Shown here piece by piece: positions 9,157 to 18,425 of a DNA stretch of 64,000 nt. The stretch spans positions 103,826-167,825 of the forward strand of contig NZ_FQYT01000003.1 in the NCBI RefSeq assembly GCF_900141895.1, written 5' to 3'. Numbering within the stretch: the stretch's first letter is position 1; each line of letters starts with the position of its first letter. The position numbers and the translations under genes were made by a program. This DNA is from Parasporobacterium paucivorans DSM 15970. Its GTDB lineage: Bacteria > Bacillota > Clostridia > Lachnospirales > Lachnospiraceae. The notes below the pieces were generated by a model that was not told the origin of the DNA, did no database searches, and saw only the letters and a list, made by a program, of their open reading frames with translations.

Positions 9157-9883
9157 GTCTGGCGTTGACTGCAGCCATATCCATAATCTGATTTCTGGTG
9201 ATAACGGAAAGGCTTTTCTGATCTTCGACGGAAAGCTGTTCCACTGTAAACGGCTTTCCGAATTCAATTACAACACGAGCCTTTTTCAGGCGGAGCGGAT
9301 GTGTTTTAAGAACCGACGCCGTATTGCTTATAGCAACGGGTATGATGGGACACCCTGTTTTGGAGGCAATTTTGAAACTGCCTTCTTTAAAGGGAAGTGG
9401 AGTTAGATCGCTTTCCCCTCTTGTGCCTTCCGGAAAAATAAACACGGAAATACCGTTCCTGACTTTATCGATTCCCTCCAGGATTGTTTTCAAACCCTGT
9501 CTTGTATCCTTGCGGTCAAGGAACATGCAGTTCAGGAACCGCATCCAATGATATAGAAGGGGAATTTTTTCCATTTCCTTTTTTGCAATGAAGCCCGTCA
9601 GAGAAGGCATAAGCCCATAGGCAACAACAATATCAAAATATCCCCGATGGTTCGCTACATACAGAACAGCCTCGTCCGGAAGGAGGTTTTCACGTCCCTT
9701 GACGATGACTTTCGTTCCGCTTATAAAGAGGATGACTTTGAAAACCGCCTGCACGATCCATAATGAAGTCTTATGTCTTGCCGTCAGGCTGATTTTACCA
9801 AGGATCCATTCCAGAATCAGGAGCAAAAGGCTTATTACGAAGAAAAAAAGGAGAAATATTAGGGCAATTATTAATCGAATCAT
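9149..9883 (-). CDS. plsC: 1-acyl-sn-glycerol-3-phosphate acyltransferase (PlsC type)
   Basis: Transfers a second acyl chain to lysophosphatidate to give phosphatidic acid. The 244-aa product has an N-terminal membrane helix (MIRLIIALIFLLFFFVISLL), acyltransferase motif I NHRGYFD near residue 78 and motif III FPEGTRGESD near 150. I chose the ATG at 9883, so that the protein starts directly at the membrane helix as relatives do. A longer frame to 9952 would add 23 polar residues and has no ribosome binding site. Its stop codon lies inside the 3' end of cls on the other strand. Confidence 0.9.
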   Translation of the reverse strand: MIRLIIALIFLLFFFVISLLLLILEWILGKISLTARHKTSLWIVQAVFKVILFISGTKVIVKGRENLLPDEAVLYVANHRGYFDIVVAYGLMPSLTGFIAKKEMEKIPLLYHWMRFLNCMFLDRKDTRQGLKTILEGIDKVRNGISVFIFPEGTRGESDLTPLPFKEGSFKIASKTGCPIIPVAISNTASVLKTHPLRLKKARVVIEFGKPFTVEQLSVEDQKSLSVITRNQIMDMAAVNARLT

Positions 9884-9989
9884 AAATTTCTTTCTGTGGC
9901 GGTGATTTTGTGCCTGTCTGTACCACGAAGTCAGGCAATTAGATTTTAACATCTGCGTTGTTTTTAGTAAAGAGGGTTATACAAAATGG

Positions 9990-10017
9990 TTGGAAGTATC
10001 CGTGAATGTGATATAAT
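9990..10017 (+). promoter_or_regulatory. Promoter of nicotinate phosphoribosyltransferase
   Basis: TTGGAA at 9990-9995 and TATAAT at 10012-10017 are 16 bp apart. The -10 is preceded by TG (TGATATAAT), an extended -10. It sits about 25 bp before the gene's start codon. Confidence 0.65.
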
Positions 10018-10042
10018 GTAAAGCAAAAACCGGAGATATGAT

Positions 10043-11518
10043 ATGAGTGATAGAAATCTGACTCTATTAACAGACCTGTATGAGCTGACTATGATGCAGG
10101 GGTATTATAAAAATAAAAACAGGGATATTGTTGTTTTCGACACGTTCTTCCGACGCAATCCATGCGGGAGCGGGTATTCCATTGCCTGCGGTTTGGAACA
10201 GATTATGGAGTATGTTAAAAAGCTGAAATTTACGGAGGCAGATATTGATTATCTCCGCAGCCTGGGGATTTTTGAAGCGGATTTCCTTTCCTATCTTAAG
10301 GTATTTCGATTCACAGGAGACATATACGCCATTCCAGAAGGTACGGTTGTATTTCCAAAGGAGCCTATGGTGAAGGTAGTAGCCCCAATTATCGAAGCAC
10401 AGCTGTTAGAAACTACGATTTTGAATATTATCAACCATCAGAGTCTCATCGCCACAAAAGCATCCAGGGTTGTGTATGCCGCAAAAGGGGATGGGGTCAT
10501 GGAGTTTGGGCTTAGGAGAGCCCAGGGACCTGATGCGGGCACGTACGGTGCCAGGGCGGCAATCATCGCAGGGTGCACGGGGACAAGCAATGTTCTGGCG
10601 GGGCGCCGATTCGGAGTACCCCTGGCGGGAACCCATGCCCACAGTTGGATTATGAGTTTCCCCGACGAATATTCAGCTTTCATGAGTTATGCGCTTTTAT
10701 ATCCCAAGGTATGCGTTCTCCTGGTGGATACCTACGATACCATTCATTCAGGCGTCCCTAATGCTATTCGGGTTTTCAGGGAGATGAAGGAACAGGGCTA
10801 TGAACTTTCTAACTATGGAATCAGGCTGGACAGCGGGGATTTAGCCTATCTGTCAAAAGTTGCACGCCATATGCTGGATGCAGCCGGATTTACAGATGCG
10901 GTCATATCGGCATCCAGTGATTTGGACGAGCACCTGATTACCAGCCTGAAGCTGCAGGGCGCAAAGATAAATTCCTGGGGAGTCGGAACGAAAATGATCA
11001 CTTCTGATGACTGTCCTTCCTTCGGGGGAGTATACAAACTGGTTGCCATAAGGGATGAAAAAACGGGAAGATTCGTCCCGAAGATCAAGGTGTCGGAAAA
11101 TTCTGAAAAAATAACCAATCCTGGCAACAAGACCGTTTTCCGCCTGTACGATAAAAATACCGGGAAAATCAAGGCCGATCTGATAGCCCTTGCAGATGAA
11201 ACCTTTTCCAACGAAAAGGATATCAAGCTTTTTGATCCGGTCGATACATGGAAAGAGACTCTGCTGGAGGCAGGGGAATTTACTGTTAAAGAACTGCTGG
11301 TCCCTGTCTTCCGGGAGGGGAAATGTGTCTACGAATCCCCGGATGTGATGGAAATACGGGAAAAATGCAAGGAAGAAATGGACACCTTATGGGAAGAAAC
11401 CAGGAGACTGGTAAATCCTCACAAGGTAAACGTAGATTTGTCCGATACCCTTTATGACATGAAAAAGGAAATTCTTGAAGACTTTCCGGATGTCAAGATG
11501 AAAAACCGGGTCAGATAA
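10043..11518 (+). CDS. pncB: Nicotinate phosphoribosyltransferase
   Basis: Converts nicotinate and PRPP to nicotinate mononucleotide in NAD salvage. The 491-aa protein starts LLTDLYELTMMQGYY, the family hallmark, and has the conserved FFRRNPCGSGYSIACGLEQ, the active-site stretch FGLRRAQGPD near residue 155, GTSNVLAGRRFGVPLAGTHAHS with the catalytic His, and the PRPP/phosphate segment RLDSGDLAYLSK near 270. It stands alone between its own promoter and the T-box leader of ileS. Confidence 0.94.
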   Translation: MSDRNLTLLTDLYELTMMQGYYKNKNRDIVVFDTFFRRNPCGSGYSIACGLEQIMEYVKKLKFTEADIDYLRSLGIFEADFLSYLKVFRFTGDIYAIPEGTVVFPKEPMVKVVAPIIEAQLLETTILNIINHQSLIATKASRVVYAAKGDGVMEFGLRRAQGPDAGTYGARAAIIAGCTGTSNVLAGRRFGVPLAGTHAHSWIMSFPDEYSAFMSYALLYPKVCVLLVDTYDTIHSGVPNAIRVFREMKEQGYELSNYGIRLDSGDLAYLSKVARHMLDAAGFTDAVISASSDLDEHLITSLKLQGAKINSWGVGTKMITSDDCPSFGGVYKLVAIRDEKTGRFVPKIKVSENSEKITNPGNKTVFRLYDKNTGKIKADLIALADETFSNEKDIKLFDPVDTWKETLLEAGEFTVKELLVPVFREGKCVYESPDVMEIREKCKEEMDTLWEETRRLVNPHKVNVDLSDTLYDMKKEILEDFPDVKMKNRVR

Positions 11519-11524
11519 ACAAAC

Positions 11525-11553
11525 TTGACAGAAATTATATTAAACAGTATAAT
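11525..11553 (+). promoter_or_regulatory. Consensus promoter of ileS
   Basis: A perfect TTGACA (11525-11530) and TATAAT (11548-11553) lie 17 bp apart, right after the previous gene. Transcription would begin near 11560 and run through the T-box leader. Confidence 0.9.
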
Positions 11554-11559
11554 GAGCTA

Positions 11560-11817
11560 AATTTATACAAAAGCGTTGATGGAGACAGTAGGATAACTTT
11601 GAAAGCATTAGCGAGCCCGGGATGGTGAGAGCCGGGTGCGAATATGGGATATCTGAATATCACTCCGTAGCTTCAGTTTGAAACCTTGGACAAAGGCAGT
11701 AGAATCTGACGTTTTTCCTGCGTTACAAGGAACACATATGTATGTATGGCGTAATAGGTGGTATAACGAAGAATTTATCCTTCGTCCTTTTACAGGGCGG
11801 GGGATTTTTGCTTTTTT
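11560..11817 (+). ncRNA. T-box riboswitch, isoleucine-specific
   Basis: A leader of about 255 nt senses uncharged tRNA-Ile and controls read-through into ileS. Visible elements are a stem I with GATGGTGAGAGCC and a specifier region GAATATCAC whose codon ATC (11659-11661) reads isoleucine and is followed by A. The conserved T-box core is AGGTGGTATAACG at 11756-11768. The competing terminator has an 11-bp stem (ATCCTTCGTCC at 11777-11787 with GGGCGGGGGAT at 11795-11805, several G-U pairs) and a T-rich tail to 11817. Binding of uncharged tRNA would favour the antiterminator formed by the T-box core. The gene downstream agrees with the specifier. Confidence 0.92.
11777..11817 (+). terminator. Regulated terminator of the ileS T-box
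   Basis: An 11-bp hairpin with loop TTTTACA is followed by TTTTTGCTTTTTT. It lies 14 nt before the ileS start codon and its left arm overlaps the antiterminator region. Confidence 0.85.
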
Positions 11818-11831
11818 AAGGAGGAAAAAGA

Positions 11832-14800
11832 ATGTACGATAAAGTATCAACCAGCCTGGATTTCGTGGCAAGAGAAAAAGAAGTAGAGAAGTTCTGGAAA
11901 GAGAACCGGATTTTTGAAAAGAGCATCGAGGACAGAAAGGATGCCGAGCCATTTGTTTTTTATGAAGGGCCTCCGACGGCCAACGGAAAGCCGCATATTG
12001 GACATGTGCTGACGAGGGTCATCAAGGATCTGATCCCAAGATATAAGACGATGAAGGGATACCGGGTTCCCCGCAAGGCAGGGTGGGATACCCACGGCCT
12101 TCCAGTAGAAATCGAAGTGGAGAAACTGCTTGGGCTTGATGGGAAAGAGCAGATTGAAGAGTACGGCATGGCCCGTTTTATCGAAAAATGTAAGGAAAGC
12201 GTGTGGAAATACAAAGGGATGTGGGAGGATTTTTCTTCCGTGGTCGGATATTGGGTGGACATGGATCATCCCTACGTAACCTACGAAAACAACTACATCG
12301 AGTCGGAATGGTGGGCCCTTAAGCAAATCTGGGAAAAAGGTCTTCTGTATGAAGGACATAAAATCGTTCCTTACTGCCCTCGTTGCGGAACGCCCCTTTC
12401 CAGCCATGAGGTTGCCCAGGGATACAAGGATGTCAAGGAAAAATCAGCCATTGTAAGATTTAAAGTAAAGGGTGAGGATGCATATTTTATGGCGTGGACC
12501 ACCACGCCATGGACGCTGCCTTCCAATGTTGCCCTGTGCGTCAACCCTGAAGAGACCTACGCAAAGGTAGAGCATGAGGGAAGAACCTACTACATGGCCG
12601 AGTCGCTTCTGGAGACAGTTCTGAAGGAAAACTTTAAGACGCTGGAGACCTTTAAAGGAAAAGATCTGGAATATAAGGAATATGAACCGCTGTTTGATTT
12701 CACAAATGTCAAGAAAAAGGCTTTCTATGTCACCTGTGCAGACTACGTCACCCTGACGGATGGAACAGGAATTGTCCATATAGCACCTGCCTTTGGTGAG
12801 GATGATTCCAATGTCGGAAAGAAATACGACCTTCCTCTGCTGCAGCTGGTAGACAGCAAAGGTGAAATGACGGAGGAAACCCCGTGGGCAGGCGTTTTCT
12901 GCAAGGATGCCGATGATTTCATACTTAGGGATCTTGATGAGAAGGAGATGCTTTACGAGGCACCTGAATATGAGCACAGCTACCCGCACTGCTGGAGATG
13001 TGATACTCCTCTCATTTATTATGCAAGGGAATCCTGGTTTATCGCTATGACCCAGGTCAAGGAAGACTTGATCAAAAACAACAATAAGATTAACTGGATT
13101 CCGGAAAGCATAGGCAAAGGCCGTTTCGGGGATTGGCTTGAAAACGTGCAAGACTGGGGGATCAGCCGGAACCGCTACTGGGGTACGCCGCTCAACATCT
13201 GGAAATGTGAATGCGGACATATCCATTCTATAGGAAGCATTTCGGAATTAAAGGAAATGTCCCCGAATTGTCCGGATGATATTGAGCTGCATCGTCCATA
13301 TATCGACGACGTGACGATAACATGCGGGCAATGTGGAAAACAGATGAACAGGGTTCCGGAGGTGATTGACTGCTGGTTTGATTCCGGCTCCATGCCTTTT
13401 GCCCAGCATCATTATCCCTTTGAAAACCAGGAACTTTTTAAAGAGCAGTTCCCTGCGGACTTCATATCGGAAGCTGTTGACCAGACAAGAGGGTGGTTCT
13501 ATTCGCTGCTTGCCATCTCCACCCTGCTGTTCAATGAACCATCCTTTAAAAATGTCATCGTGCTGGGGCATGTACAGGATGAAAACGGACAGAAGATGTC
13601 AAAATCCAAGGGGAATGCAGTAGAGCCTCTGGACGCCCTTAATCAGTTTGGGGCAGATGCAATAAGATGGTATTTTTATGTAAACAGCGCTCCATGGCTT
13701 CCGAACCGCTTCCATGACAAGGCGGTAACGGAAGGACAGCGGAAATTCCTGGGAACATTATGGAATACCTATGCATTTTATGTTCTTTATGCAAATATTG
13801 ATGGGTTTGATCCCACAAAATATTCCCTGGAGTATGATAAGCTTTCTGTAATGGATAAATGGATTTTATCAAAATTGAATTCCCTGGTTGCGGATGCCGA
13901 CAATAATCTGGAGAACTACAAGGTCACAGAGACGGCAAGAGCTATCCAGGAATTCGTGGATGACCTGAGCAACTGGTATGTTCGAAGATGCAGGGAGAGA
14001 TTCTGGGCCAAGGGAATGGAACAGGATAAGATAAATGCATACATGACCCTGTATACAGCGCTGGTTACTGTATGCAAGGTGGCAGCTCCTATGATTCCGT
14101 TTATGACCGAAGCCATCTATCAGAACCTCGTAATCAGTGTGGATAAGGAGGCTCCGGAGAGCATCCACTTGTGTGAATTTCCATCTGCGGATGACCTGTT
14201 TATGGACAAAGAGCTGGAAGACAACATGGATTCGGTACTGGAAATCGTGGTTATGGGAAGGGCCTGCAGGAATATTTCCAACATAAAAAATCGGCAGCCT
14301 ATAGCAAAAATGTATGTAAAATCGGAAAAAGCGCTGTCCGAATACTATAAAGAAATCATAGAAGAGGAATTGAATGTCAAGGAAGTGGTATTTACCGAAG
14401 ACGCAAGAAACTTCACTTCCTACTCCTTCAAGCCGCAGTTAAAAACAGTGGGACCGAAGTTTGGAAAACTCCTGAATCAGATCCGTACAGCCCTCTCTGC
14501 GCTGGATGGAAATTCTGCAATGGACGAGGTGAATGAAAGCGGTAAGCTGAAACTTCTTCTGGATAGTGAAGAGATAATATTGGATAAAGAGGACCTGATT
14601 ATTGATACTGCACAGGTAGAAGGATACGTTTCACAGACCAATAATAAGCTTACAGTAGCCATGGATACGAATCTCACGGAAGAATTGATAGAAGAAGGAT
14701 TTGTCCGGGAAATTATCAGCAAAATCCAGACGATGCGAAAAGAAGCGGATTTTGAAGTGATGGATAAAATCAGAATTTATGTGGGAGAGAATGACCATGT

Positions 14801-14945
14801 GAGGGAAATTATCAAAAGGAACGAAGTGGAGATCAAAGCGGAAGTCCTGGCACAGGAGATAATTCTGGACGCCGCACCGGCAGGATATTCGAAAGAATGG
14901 AACATCAATTCCGAAGAAGTAGTTTTTGGAGTTGAGAGAATTTAA
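11832..14945 (+). CDS. ileS: Isoleucyl-tRNA synthetase, eukaryote-like (type 2)
   Basis: Charges tRNA-Ile. The class I signatures are GKPHIGHVLTR (HIGH) near residue 55 and KMSKSKGN near 595. The editing (CP1) domain contains AWTTTPWTLPSNVALCVNPE near 220 and GTGIVHIAPAFGEDD near 315. The 1037-aa length, the form of the HIGH region and the C-terminus without the bacterial zinc finger fit the type 2 (eukaryote-like) group, not the roughly 920-aa type 1 enzyme. Type 2 enzymes are known for low mupirocin sensitivity; that trait is inferred here. The ribosome binding site AAGGAGG directly follows the T-box terminator. Confidence 0.96.
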   Translation: MYDKVSTSLDFVAREKEVEKFWKENRIFEKSIEDRKDAEPFVFYEGPPTANGKPHIGHVLTRVIKDLIPRYKTMKGYRVPRKAGWDTHGLPVEIEVEKLLGLDGKEQIEEYGMARFIEKCKESVWKYKGMWEDFSSVVGYWVDMDHPYVTYENNYIESEWWALKQIWEKGLLYEGHKIVPYCPRCGTPLSSHEVAQGYKDVKEKSAIVRFKVKGEDAYFMAWTTTPWTLPSNVALCVNPEETYAKVEHEGRTYYMAESLLETVLKENFKTLETFKGKDLEYKEYEPLFDFTNVKKKAFYVTCADYVTLTDGTGIVHIAPAFGEDDSNVGKKYDLPLLQLVDSKGEMTEETPWAGVFCKDADDFILRDLDEKEMLYEAPEYEHSYPHCWRCDTPLIYYARESWFIAMTQVKEDLIKNNNKINWIPESIGKGRFGDWLENVQDWGISRNRYWGTPLNIWKCECGHIHSIGSISELKEMSPNCPDDIELHRPYIDDVTITCGQCGKQMNRVPEVIDCWFDSGSMPFAQHHYPFENQELFKEQFPADFISEAVDQTRGWFYSLLAISTLLFNEPSFKNVIVLGHVQDENGQKMSKSKGNAVEPLDALNQFGADAIRWYFYVNSAPWLPNRFHDKAVTEGQRKFLGTLWNTYAFYVLYANIDGFDPTKYSLEYDKLSVMDKWILSKLNSLVADADNNLENYKVTETARAIQEFVDDLSNWYVRRCRERFWAKGMEQDKINAYMTLYTALVTVCKVAAPMIPFMTEAIYQNLVISVDKEAPESIHLCEFPSADDLFMDKELEDNMDSVLEIVVMGRACRNISNIKNRQPIAKMYVKSEKALSEYYKEIIEEELNVKEVVFTEDARNFTSYSFKPQLKTVGPKFGKLLNQIRTALSALDGNSAMDEVNESGKLKLLLDSEEIILDKEDLIIDTAQVEGYVSQTNNKLTVAMDTNLTEELIEEGFVREIISKIQTMRKEADFEVMDKIRIYVGENDHVREIIKRNEVEIKAEVLAQEIILDAAPAGYSKEWNINSEEVVFGVERI

Positions 14946-14965
14946 CCGATTACAGAATGATAAAA

Positions 14966-15003
14966 AGAAGGGAGCATTTCCAGTGATGGATATGCTCCCT
15001 TGA
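14966..15003. terminator. Terminator between ileS and the rubrerythrin gene
   Basis: A hairpin with arms AAGGGAGCAT (14968-14977) and ATGCTCCCTT (14992-15001). On the minus strand it is followed by TTCTTTTTA, so it best serves the leftward rubrerythrin gene. On the plus strand the U-run is weak. Confidence 0.75.
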
Positions 15004-15005
15004 AA

Positions 15006-15548
15006 TTATTTGAAATATCTGCCTAAAAGACCCTGAAATGCTTTCCCATGTCTTGCTTCATCTCTTGCCATTTCATGAACCGTATCATGAATTGCATCCA
15101 GACCAGCTTCTTTAGCGCGTTTCGCAAGATCGGTCTTGCCTGCGGTGGCGCCGTTTTCAGCATCCACTCTCATTTCGAGGTTTTTCTTAGTGCTGTCTGT
15201 AATTACCTCTCCAAGCAATTCAGCAAATCTTGCAGCATGATCGGCTTCTTCGTAAGCTGCTTTTTCAAAATAAAGGCCTACTTCTGGATATCCCTCACGG
15301 AAGGCAACCCTGGACATGGCAAGGTACATGCCGACTTCACTGCACTCACCGGTAAAATTGTCTCTTAAATCCTTCTTAATATCTTCACTCACACCTGAAG
15401 CAACACCTACGACATGTTCTGCCGCCCATGTCATTTCGCCTTCCTGTTTCTTGAATTTATCCGAGCTTGCCTGGCAAATCGGACATTTCTCAGGAGCGCT
15501 GTCGCCCTCGTGTACATAACCGCATACTGAACATACAAATTTTGTCAT
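15006..15548 (-). CDS. Reverse rubrerythrin
   Basis: A non-haem di-iron peroxidase that reduces hydrogen peroxide in anaerobes. The 180-aa protein has its rubredoxin domain at the N-terminus ([20 protein letters not shown], two CxxC pairs). The four-helix di-iron domain follows, with ligands in [30 protein letters not shown] and [13 protein letters not shown]. This order, rubredoxin first, defines reverse rubrerythrins. The ribosome binding site AGGAGG is complementary to 15556-15561. It lies 45 nt downstream of a PerR-like repressor gene on the same strand, the expected regulator of peroxide defence. Confidence 0.92.
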   Translation of the reverse strand: MTKFVCSVCGYVHEGDSAPEKCPICQASSDKFKKQEGEMTWAAEHVVGVASGVSEDIKKDLRDNFTGECSEVGMYLAMSRVAFREGYPEVGLYFEKAAYEEADHAARFAELLGEVITDSTKKNLEMRVDAENGATAGKTDLAKRAKEAGLDAIHDTVHEMARDEARHGKAFQGLLGRYFK

Positions 15549-15593
15549 AATAAATCCTCCTGTATTAAAATAGTAATAATTCCTGTTATTATA

Positions 15594-16007
15594 TTACCTC
15601 TTGCTCTCCGGTTTGTCAACATATTCCTGACTGCATTTTTCACATAATCCGAAAAAATATGTGACGCTTCCCTCGATTTCTCCACAGAAGGATTTGTCAG
15701 CCAGGGTATTGATGAATGAAAGGTCAGGCATATCCATATCCATCACGCATCCGCATTTCCTACAGATAAAATGATAATGCGAATCTGTGGAGGCGTCGAA
15801 ACGTTCACAGGAGTCTCCGCAGGAAATTTTCTGTATGGATCCGATGCTGGTGAGAAGAGACAGATTTCTGTATACTGTACCGAGACTGATATTTGGAAAT
15901 GTCTTCCGGACATTGAGGTAGACCTCCTCGGCGGTAGGGTGGTCCTTGCGCGTCATGAGAAAATCCTTAATGGATTCTCTCTGGCGGCTGTATTTCAATT
16001 CTTTCAT
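15594..16007 (-). CDS. perR: Fur-family repressor, PerR-like
   Basis: Metal-dependent peroxide-sensing repressor of 137 aa. The N-terminal winged helix is read as RQRESIKDFLMTRKDHPTAE then SLGTVYRNLSLL. The C-terminal dimer domain has the regulatory-site set HPTAEE, FDAST, HYHF and MDMDMPD (Asp rather than Glu near position 104, as in PerR), and the structural zinc pairs CRKC and CEKC. It is upstream of reverse rubrerythrin on the minus strand. A 7-1-7 inverted repeat lies just ahead of its start, suggesting autoregulation. The alternative is a Fur or Zur paralogue; the residues and neighbour favour PerR. Confidence 0.85.
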   Translation of the reverse strand: MKELKYSRQRESIKDFLMTRKDHPTAEEVYLNVRKTFPNISLGTVYRNLSLLTSIGSIQKISCGDSCERFDASTDSHYHFICRKCGCVMDMDMPDLSFINTLADKSFCGEIEGSVTYFFGLCEKCSQEYVDKPESKR

Positions 16008-16022
16008 ATAATCACCTCTTAA

Positions 16023-16037
16023 TAATAGTAACTATTA
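16023..16037. promoter_or_regulatory. Candidate PerR/Fur box
   Basis: TAATAGTAACTATTA is a perfect 7-1-7 inverted repeat, 16 bp upstream of the perR-like start codon. The form matches Fur-family operators. A degenerate copy (AATAGTAATAATT at 15569-15581) sits before the rubrerythrin gene. Confidence 0.65.
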
Positions 16038-16144
16038 CTAGAATAAATCATTCGCGTTAAAATGTCAATATAATAGCTTCTATATTAAACAGACATAATT
16101 TGTGATATTATGTGAGAAAAAGAAGCGAAACGGGGGCAGCCAAT

Positions 16145-17644
16145 ATGGAAAAATACATTATGGCCTTAGATCAGGGGACTACAAGCTCACGATGTATCCT
16201 GTTTGACCATGAAGGCAACATTCGGAGCGAATCCCAGCGGGAGTCTACACAGATATTTCCGCAGCCGGGCTGGGTAGAACATGATCCGAAAGAAATCTGG
16301 AATTCACAGTTGGATGTAATCCGTGAGGCTGTGGCAAAAATCGGAGTGACCATGTCTGAAATTACAGCCATCGGAATTACAAATCAGCGGGAAACTACTG
16401 TGGTGTGGGATAAGGCCACGGGAGAGCCTGTCTATAACGCAATTGTATGGCAATGCCGCCGGACGGCGGGTATGATTGAAGAATTGAAAGCGGACGGCTT
16501 TGACAAATACATAAGGGAAAAAACAGGACTCATTGCAGATGCTTATTTTTCGGCCACTAAAATCAAATGGATATTGGAAAATGTAGAAGGAACCAGAGAG
16601 AGAGCAGAGAAGGGGGAGCTTCTTTTTGGTACGATTGACACCTGGCTTTTATGGAACCTGACGGGGGGAGAAACCTTTTTCACAGACTACACAAATGCAT
16701 CGAGAACCATGTTGTTTGATATACAGAATCTTTGCTGGGACAAAACCATTCTGAACAAGCTGAATATTCCTGAATGTATGCTTCCGCAGGTGAAGCCTTC
16801 CAGCGGGCTGTTCGGTATGACCGATGAAAAGATTACCGATGTACCGGTTCCTGTAAGCGGGATTGCGGGAGACCAGCAGGCAGCGTTGTTCGGACAATGC
16901 TGTTTCCGTCCCGGAAGTGTAAAGAATACATATGGGACGGGATGTTTCCTTCTTATGAATACCGGAAGAAAAATCATACAATCCGAACATGGTCTGATTT
17001 CCACAATCGCAGCATCGCTTGGACCGGAAGTGGAGTATGCCTTGGAAGGAAGCGTATTTGTTGCCGGGGCTGCCATACAATGGCTGCGGGATGAAATGGG
17101 CCTGATTGAAAGCTCTTCGGAATCGGAGAAGCTCGCTTTAAAGGTGAAAGATACCAATGGTGTATATGTTGTTCCTTCCTTTACTGGAATGGGAGCTCCT
17201 TACTGGGTGCAGAACGCCAGAGGAGCCATATTCGGAATCAGCCGGGGAGCAACGAAGGCCCACATTGTCCGGGCAACCCTGGAATCCCTTGCGTATCAGA
17301 CCTATGATGTCTTAAAGGCTATGGAACTGGATTCAGGAATCGACCTGAAGGAACTGAAAGTCGACGGTGGCGCCTGCGCCAATAATTTCCTCATGCAGTT
17401 CCAGGCAGATATATTGGGCTGCGGGGTGTTAAGACCAAGAATCATTGAGACTACAGCATTGGGGGCTGCCTACCTGGCAGGGCTTGCGTCCGGATATTGG
17501 AAAGACAGAGAAGAACTTCTGAAAAATCAGGTGGTAGACAGCTGTTTTACCGCCCATATGCCTCGGGAAGAAGCAGAAAAGAAGCTGTTCGGGTGGAACA
17601 GGGCTGTTGCCAGTGCCATAAGCTGGGCATTTGAAAATGAATAA
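16145..17644 (+). CDS. glpK: Glycerol kinase
   Basis: Phosphorylates glycerol to glycerol-3-phosphate, the entry to glycerol use and lipid backbones. FGGY-family motifs: the N-terminal phosphate loop [33 protein letters not shown] and [18 protein letters not shown] near residue 240, [11 protein letters not shown], and the C-terminal [20 protein letters not shown] signature. The ATG at 16145 gives 499 aa, the usual length; a longer frame to 16112 adds eleven residues before the ribosome binding site GGGGG. No glpF or glpD neighbour is present here, so it appears to be a single-gene unit, perhaps with mobA downstream. Confidence 0.95.
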   Translation: MEKYIMALDQGTTSSRCILFDHEGNIRSESQRESTQIFPQPGWVEHDPKEIWNSQLDVIREAVAKIGVTMSEITAIGITNQRETTVVWDKATGEPVYNAIVWQCRRTAGMIEELKADGFDKYIREKTGLIADAYFSATKIKWILENVEGTRERAEKGELLFGTIDTWLLWNLTGGETFFTDYTNASRTMLFDIQNLCWDKTILNKLNIPECMLPQVKPSSGLFGMTDEKITDVPVPVSGIAGDQQAALFGQCCFRPGSVKNTYGTGCFLLMNTGRKIIQSEHGLISTIAASLGPEVEYALEGSVFVAGAAIQWLRDEMGLIESSSESEKLALKVKDTNGVYVVPSFTGMGAPYWVQNARGAIFGISRGATKAHIVRATLESLAYQTYDVLKAMELDSGIDLKELKVDGGACANNFLMQFQADILGCGVLRPRIIETTALGAAYLAGLASGYWKDREELLKNQVVDSCFTAHMPREEAEKKLFGWNRAVASAISWAFENE

Positions 17645-17658
17645 GGCTGTGTTATAAT
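17631..17658 (+). promoter_or_regulatory. Candidate promoter of mobA
   Basis: TTGAAA (17631-17636) and TATAAT (17653-17658) are 16 bp apart. The -35 is inside the last glpK codons. Confidence 0.55.
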
Positions 17659-17689
17659 TATAGGCAGTGAAAATGCGGGAGGTGTTGAT

Positions 17690-18286
17690 GTGAACCAGGC
17701 AATTGTTATTTTGACGGGTGGAAAGAGCAGCCGGATGGGAACGGATAAAGGTCTTCTTACCATTAATGGGCACACCTTTATTGAGGAGCTGTATGATAAA
17801 TTCAGCCCGAATTTTGAAAATGTGATTTTGTCCGTGGACAAGAAACCAAAGTATGCAGGGCTGAACCTAGACTTAGTGGAGATAGAGGACATAGTCGATT
17901 GCGCTGGCCCAATGGGAGGATTATATTCCATATTCAAGCAGACGGATTATTCGGAAATCTTTGTTGTGAGCGTGGATACACCGTTCGTATCCGTACGGGC
18001 AGCCCTTGCCCTGATTGATCTGAGCAGCGGACATGATATCTGTATCATGGAGAATGCCGATTCGAGACTGGAGCCGCTTTTCGGCGTTTACAGACGAAGC
18101 TGTCTTAACCAGATTGAGAAACTTCTAAATCAGGGGGATCACAGCATGACAAAATTATGCAGAAACTGTGATGTCAAAATCATCCCACAGAACAGTCTCG
18201 AATATCTGGTAACGGAAAAAATGGATGACTGTTTGGTGAACCTGAACACAAAGACGGAATACACGAAATATGTAAAAAAACAATAA
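17690..18286 (+). CDS. mobA: Molybdenum cofactor guanylyltransferase
   Basis: Attaches GMP to molybdopterin to make the bis-MGD cofactor. The 198-aa protein starts with the nucleotidyltransferase loop LTGGKSSRMGTDKGLL, followed by CAGPMGGLYSIF and the metal Asp in VVSVDTPFV. RLEPLFGVYRRSC is the typical MobA late motif. It starts with GTG at 17690 after GGGAGGTG. No other molybdenum genes are in the window, so it is isolated from its pathway here. A related nucleotidyltransferase function cannot be excluded, but the loop and length fit MobA well. Confidence 0.85.
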   Translation: MNQAIVILTGGKSSRMGTDKGLLTINGHTFIEELYDKFSPNFENVILSVDKKPKYAGLNLDLVEIEDIVDCAGPMGGLYSIFKQTDYSEIFVVSVDTPFVSVRAALALIDLSSGHDICIMENADSRLEPLFGVYRRSCLNQIEKLLNQGDHSMTKLCRNCDVKIIPQNSLEYLVTEKMDDCLVNLNTKTEYTKYVKKQ

Positions 18287-18328
18287 AAAACACATGTCCG
18301 TTTTGGCTATTGTGATGGTAGATTCTGG

Positions 18329-18356
18329 TTGACAATTTCAAATTATGTCTTATTAT
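18329..18356 (+). promoter_or_regulatory. Promoter of the membrane pyrophosphatase gene
   Basis: TTGACA (18329-18334) and TATTAT (18351-18356) with a 16-bp spacer. This leaves a leader of about 60 nt before the start codon. Confidence 0.65.
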
Positions 18357-18425
18357 AGATATAGTGTGGAATTTTAGATAAGATTTACAAACAAAATAAC
18401 ATGTTGAATGAAGGAGAGAATCGTA

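Noticed and set aside
9884..9952. Longer N-terminus for the PlsC-type protein
   Set aside because: The extra 23 residues are polar and lie before the membrane helix, and no ribosome binding site precedes the upstream ATG.
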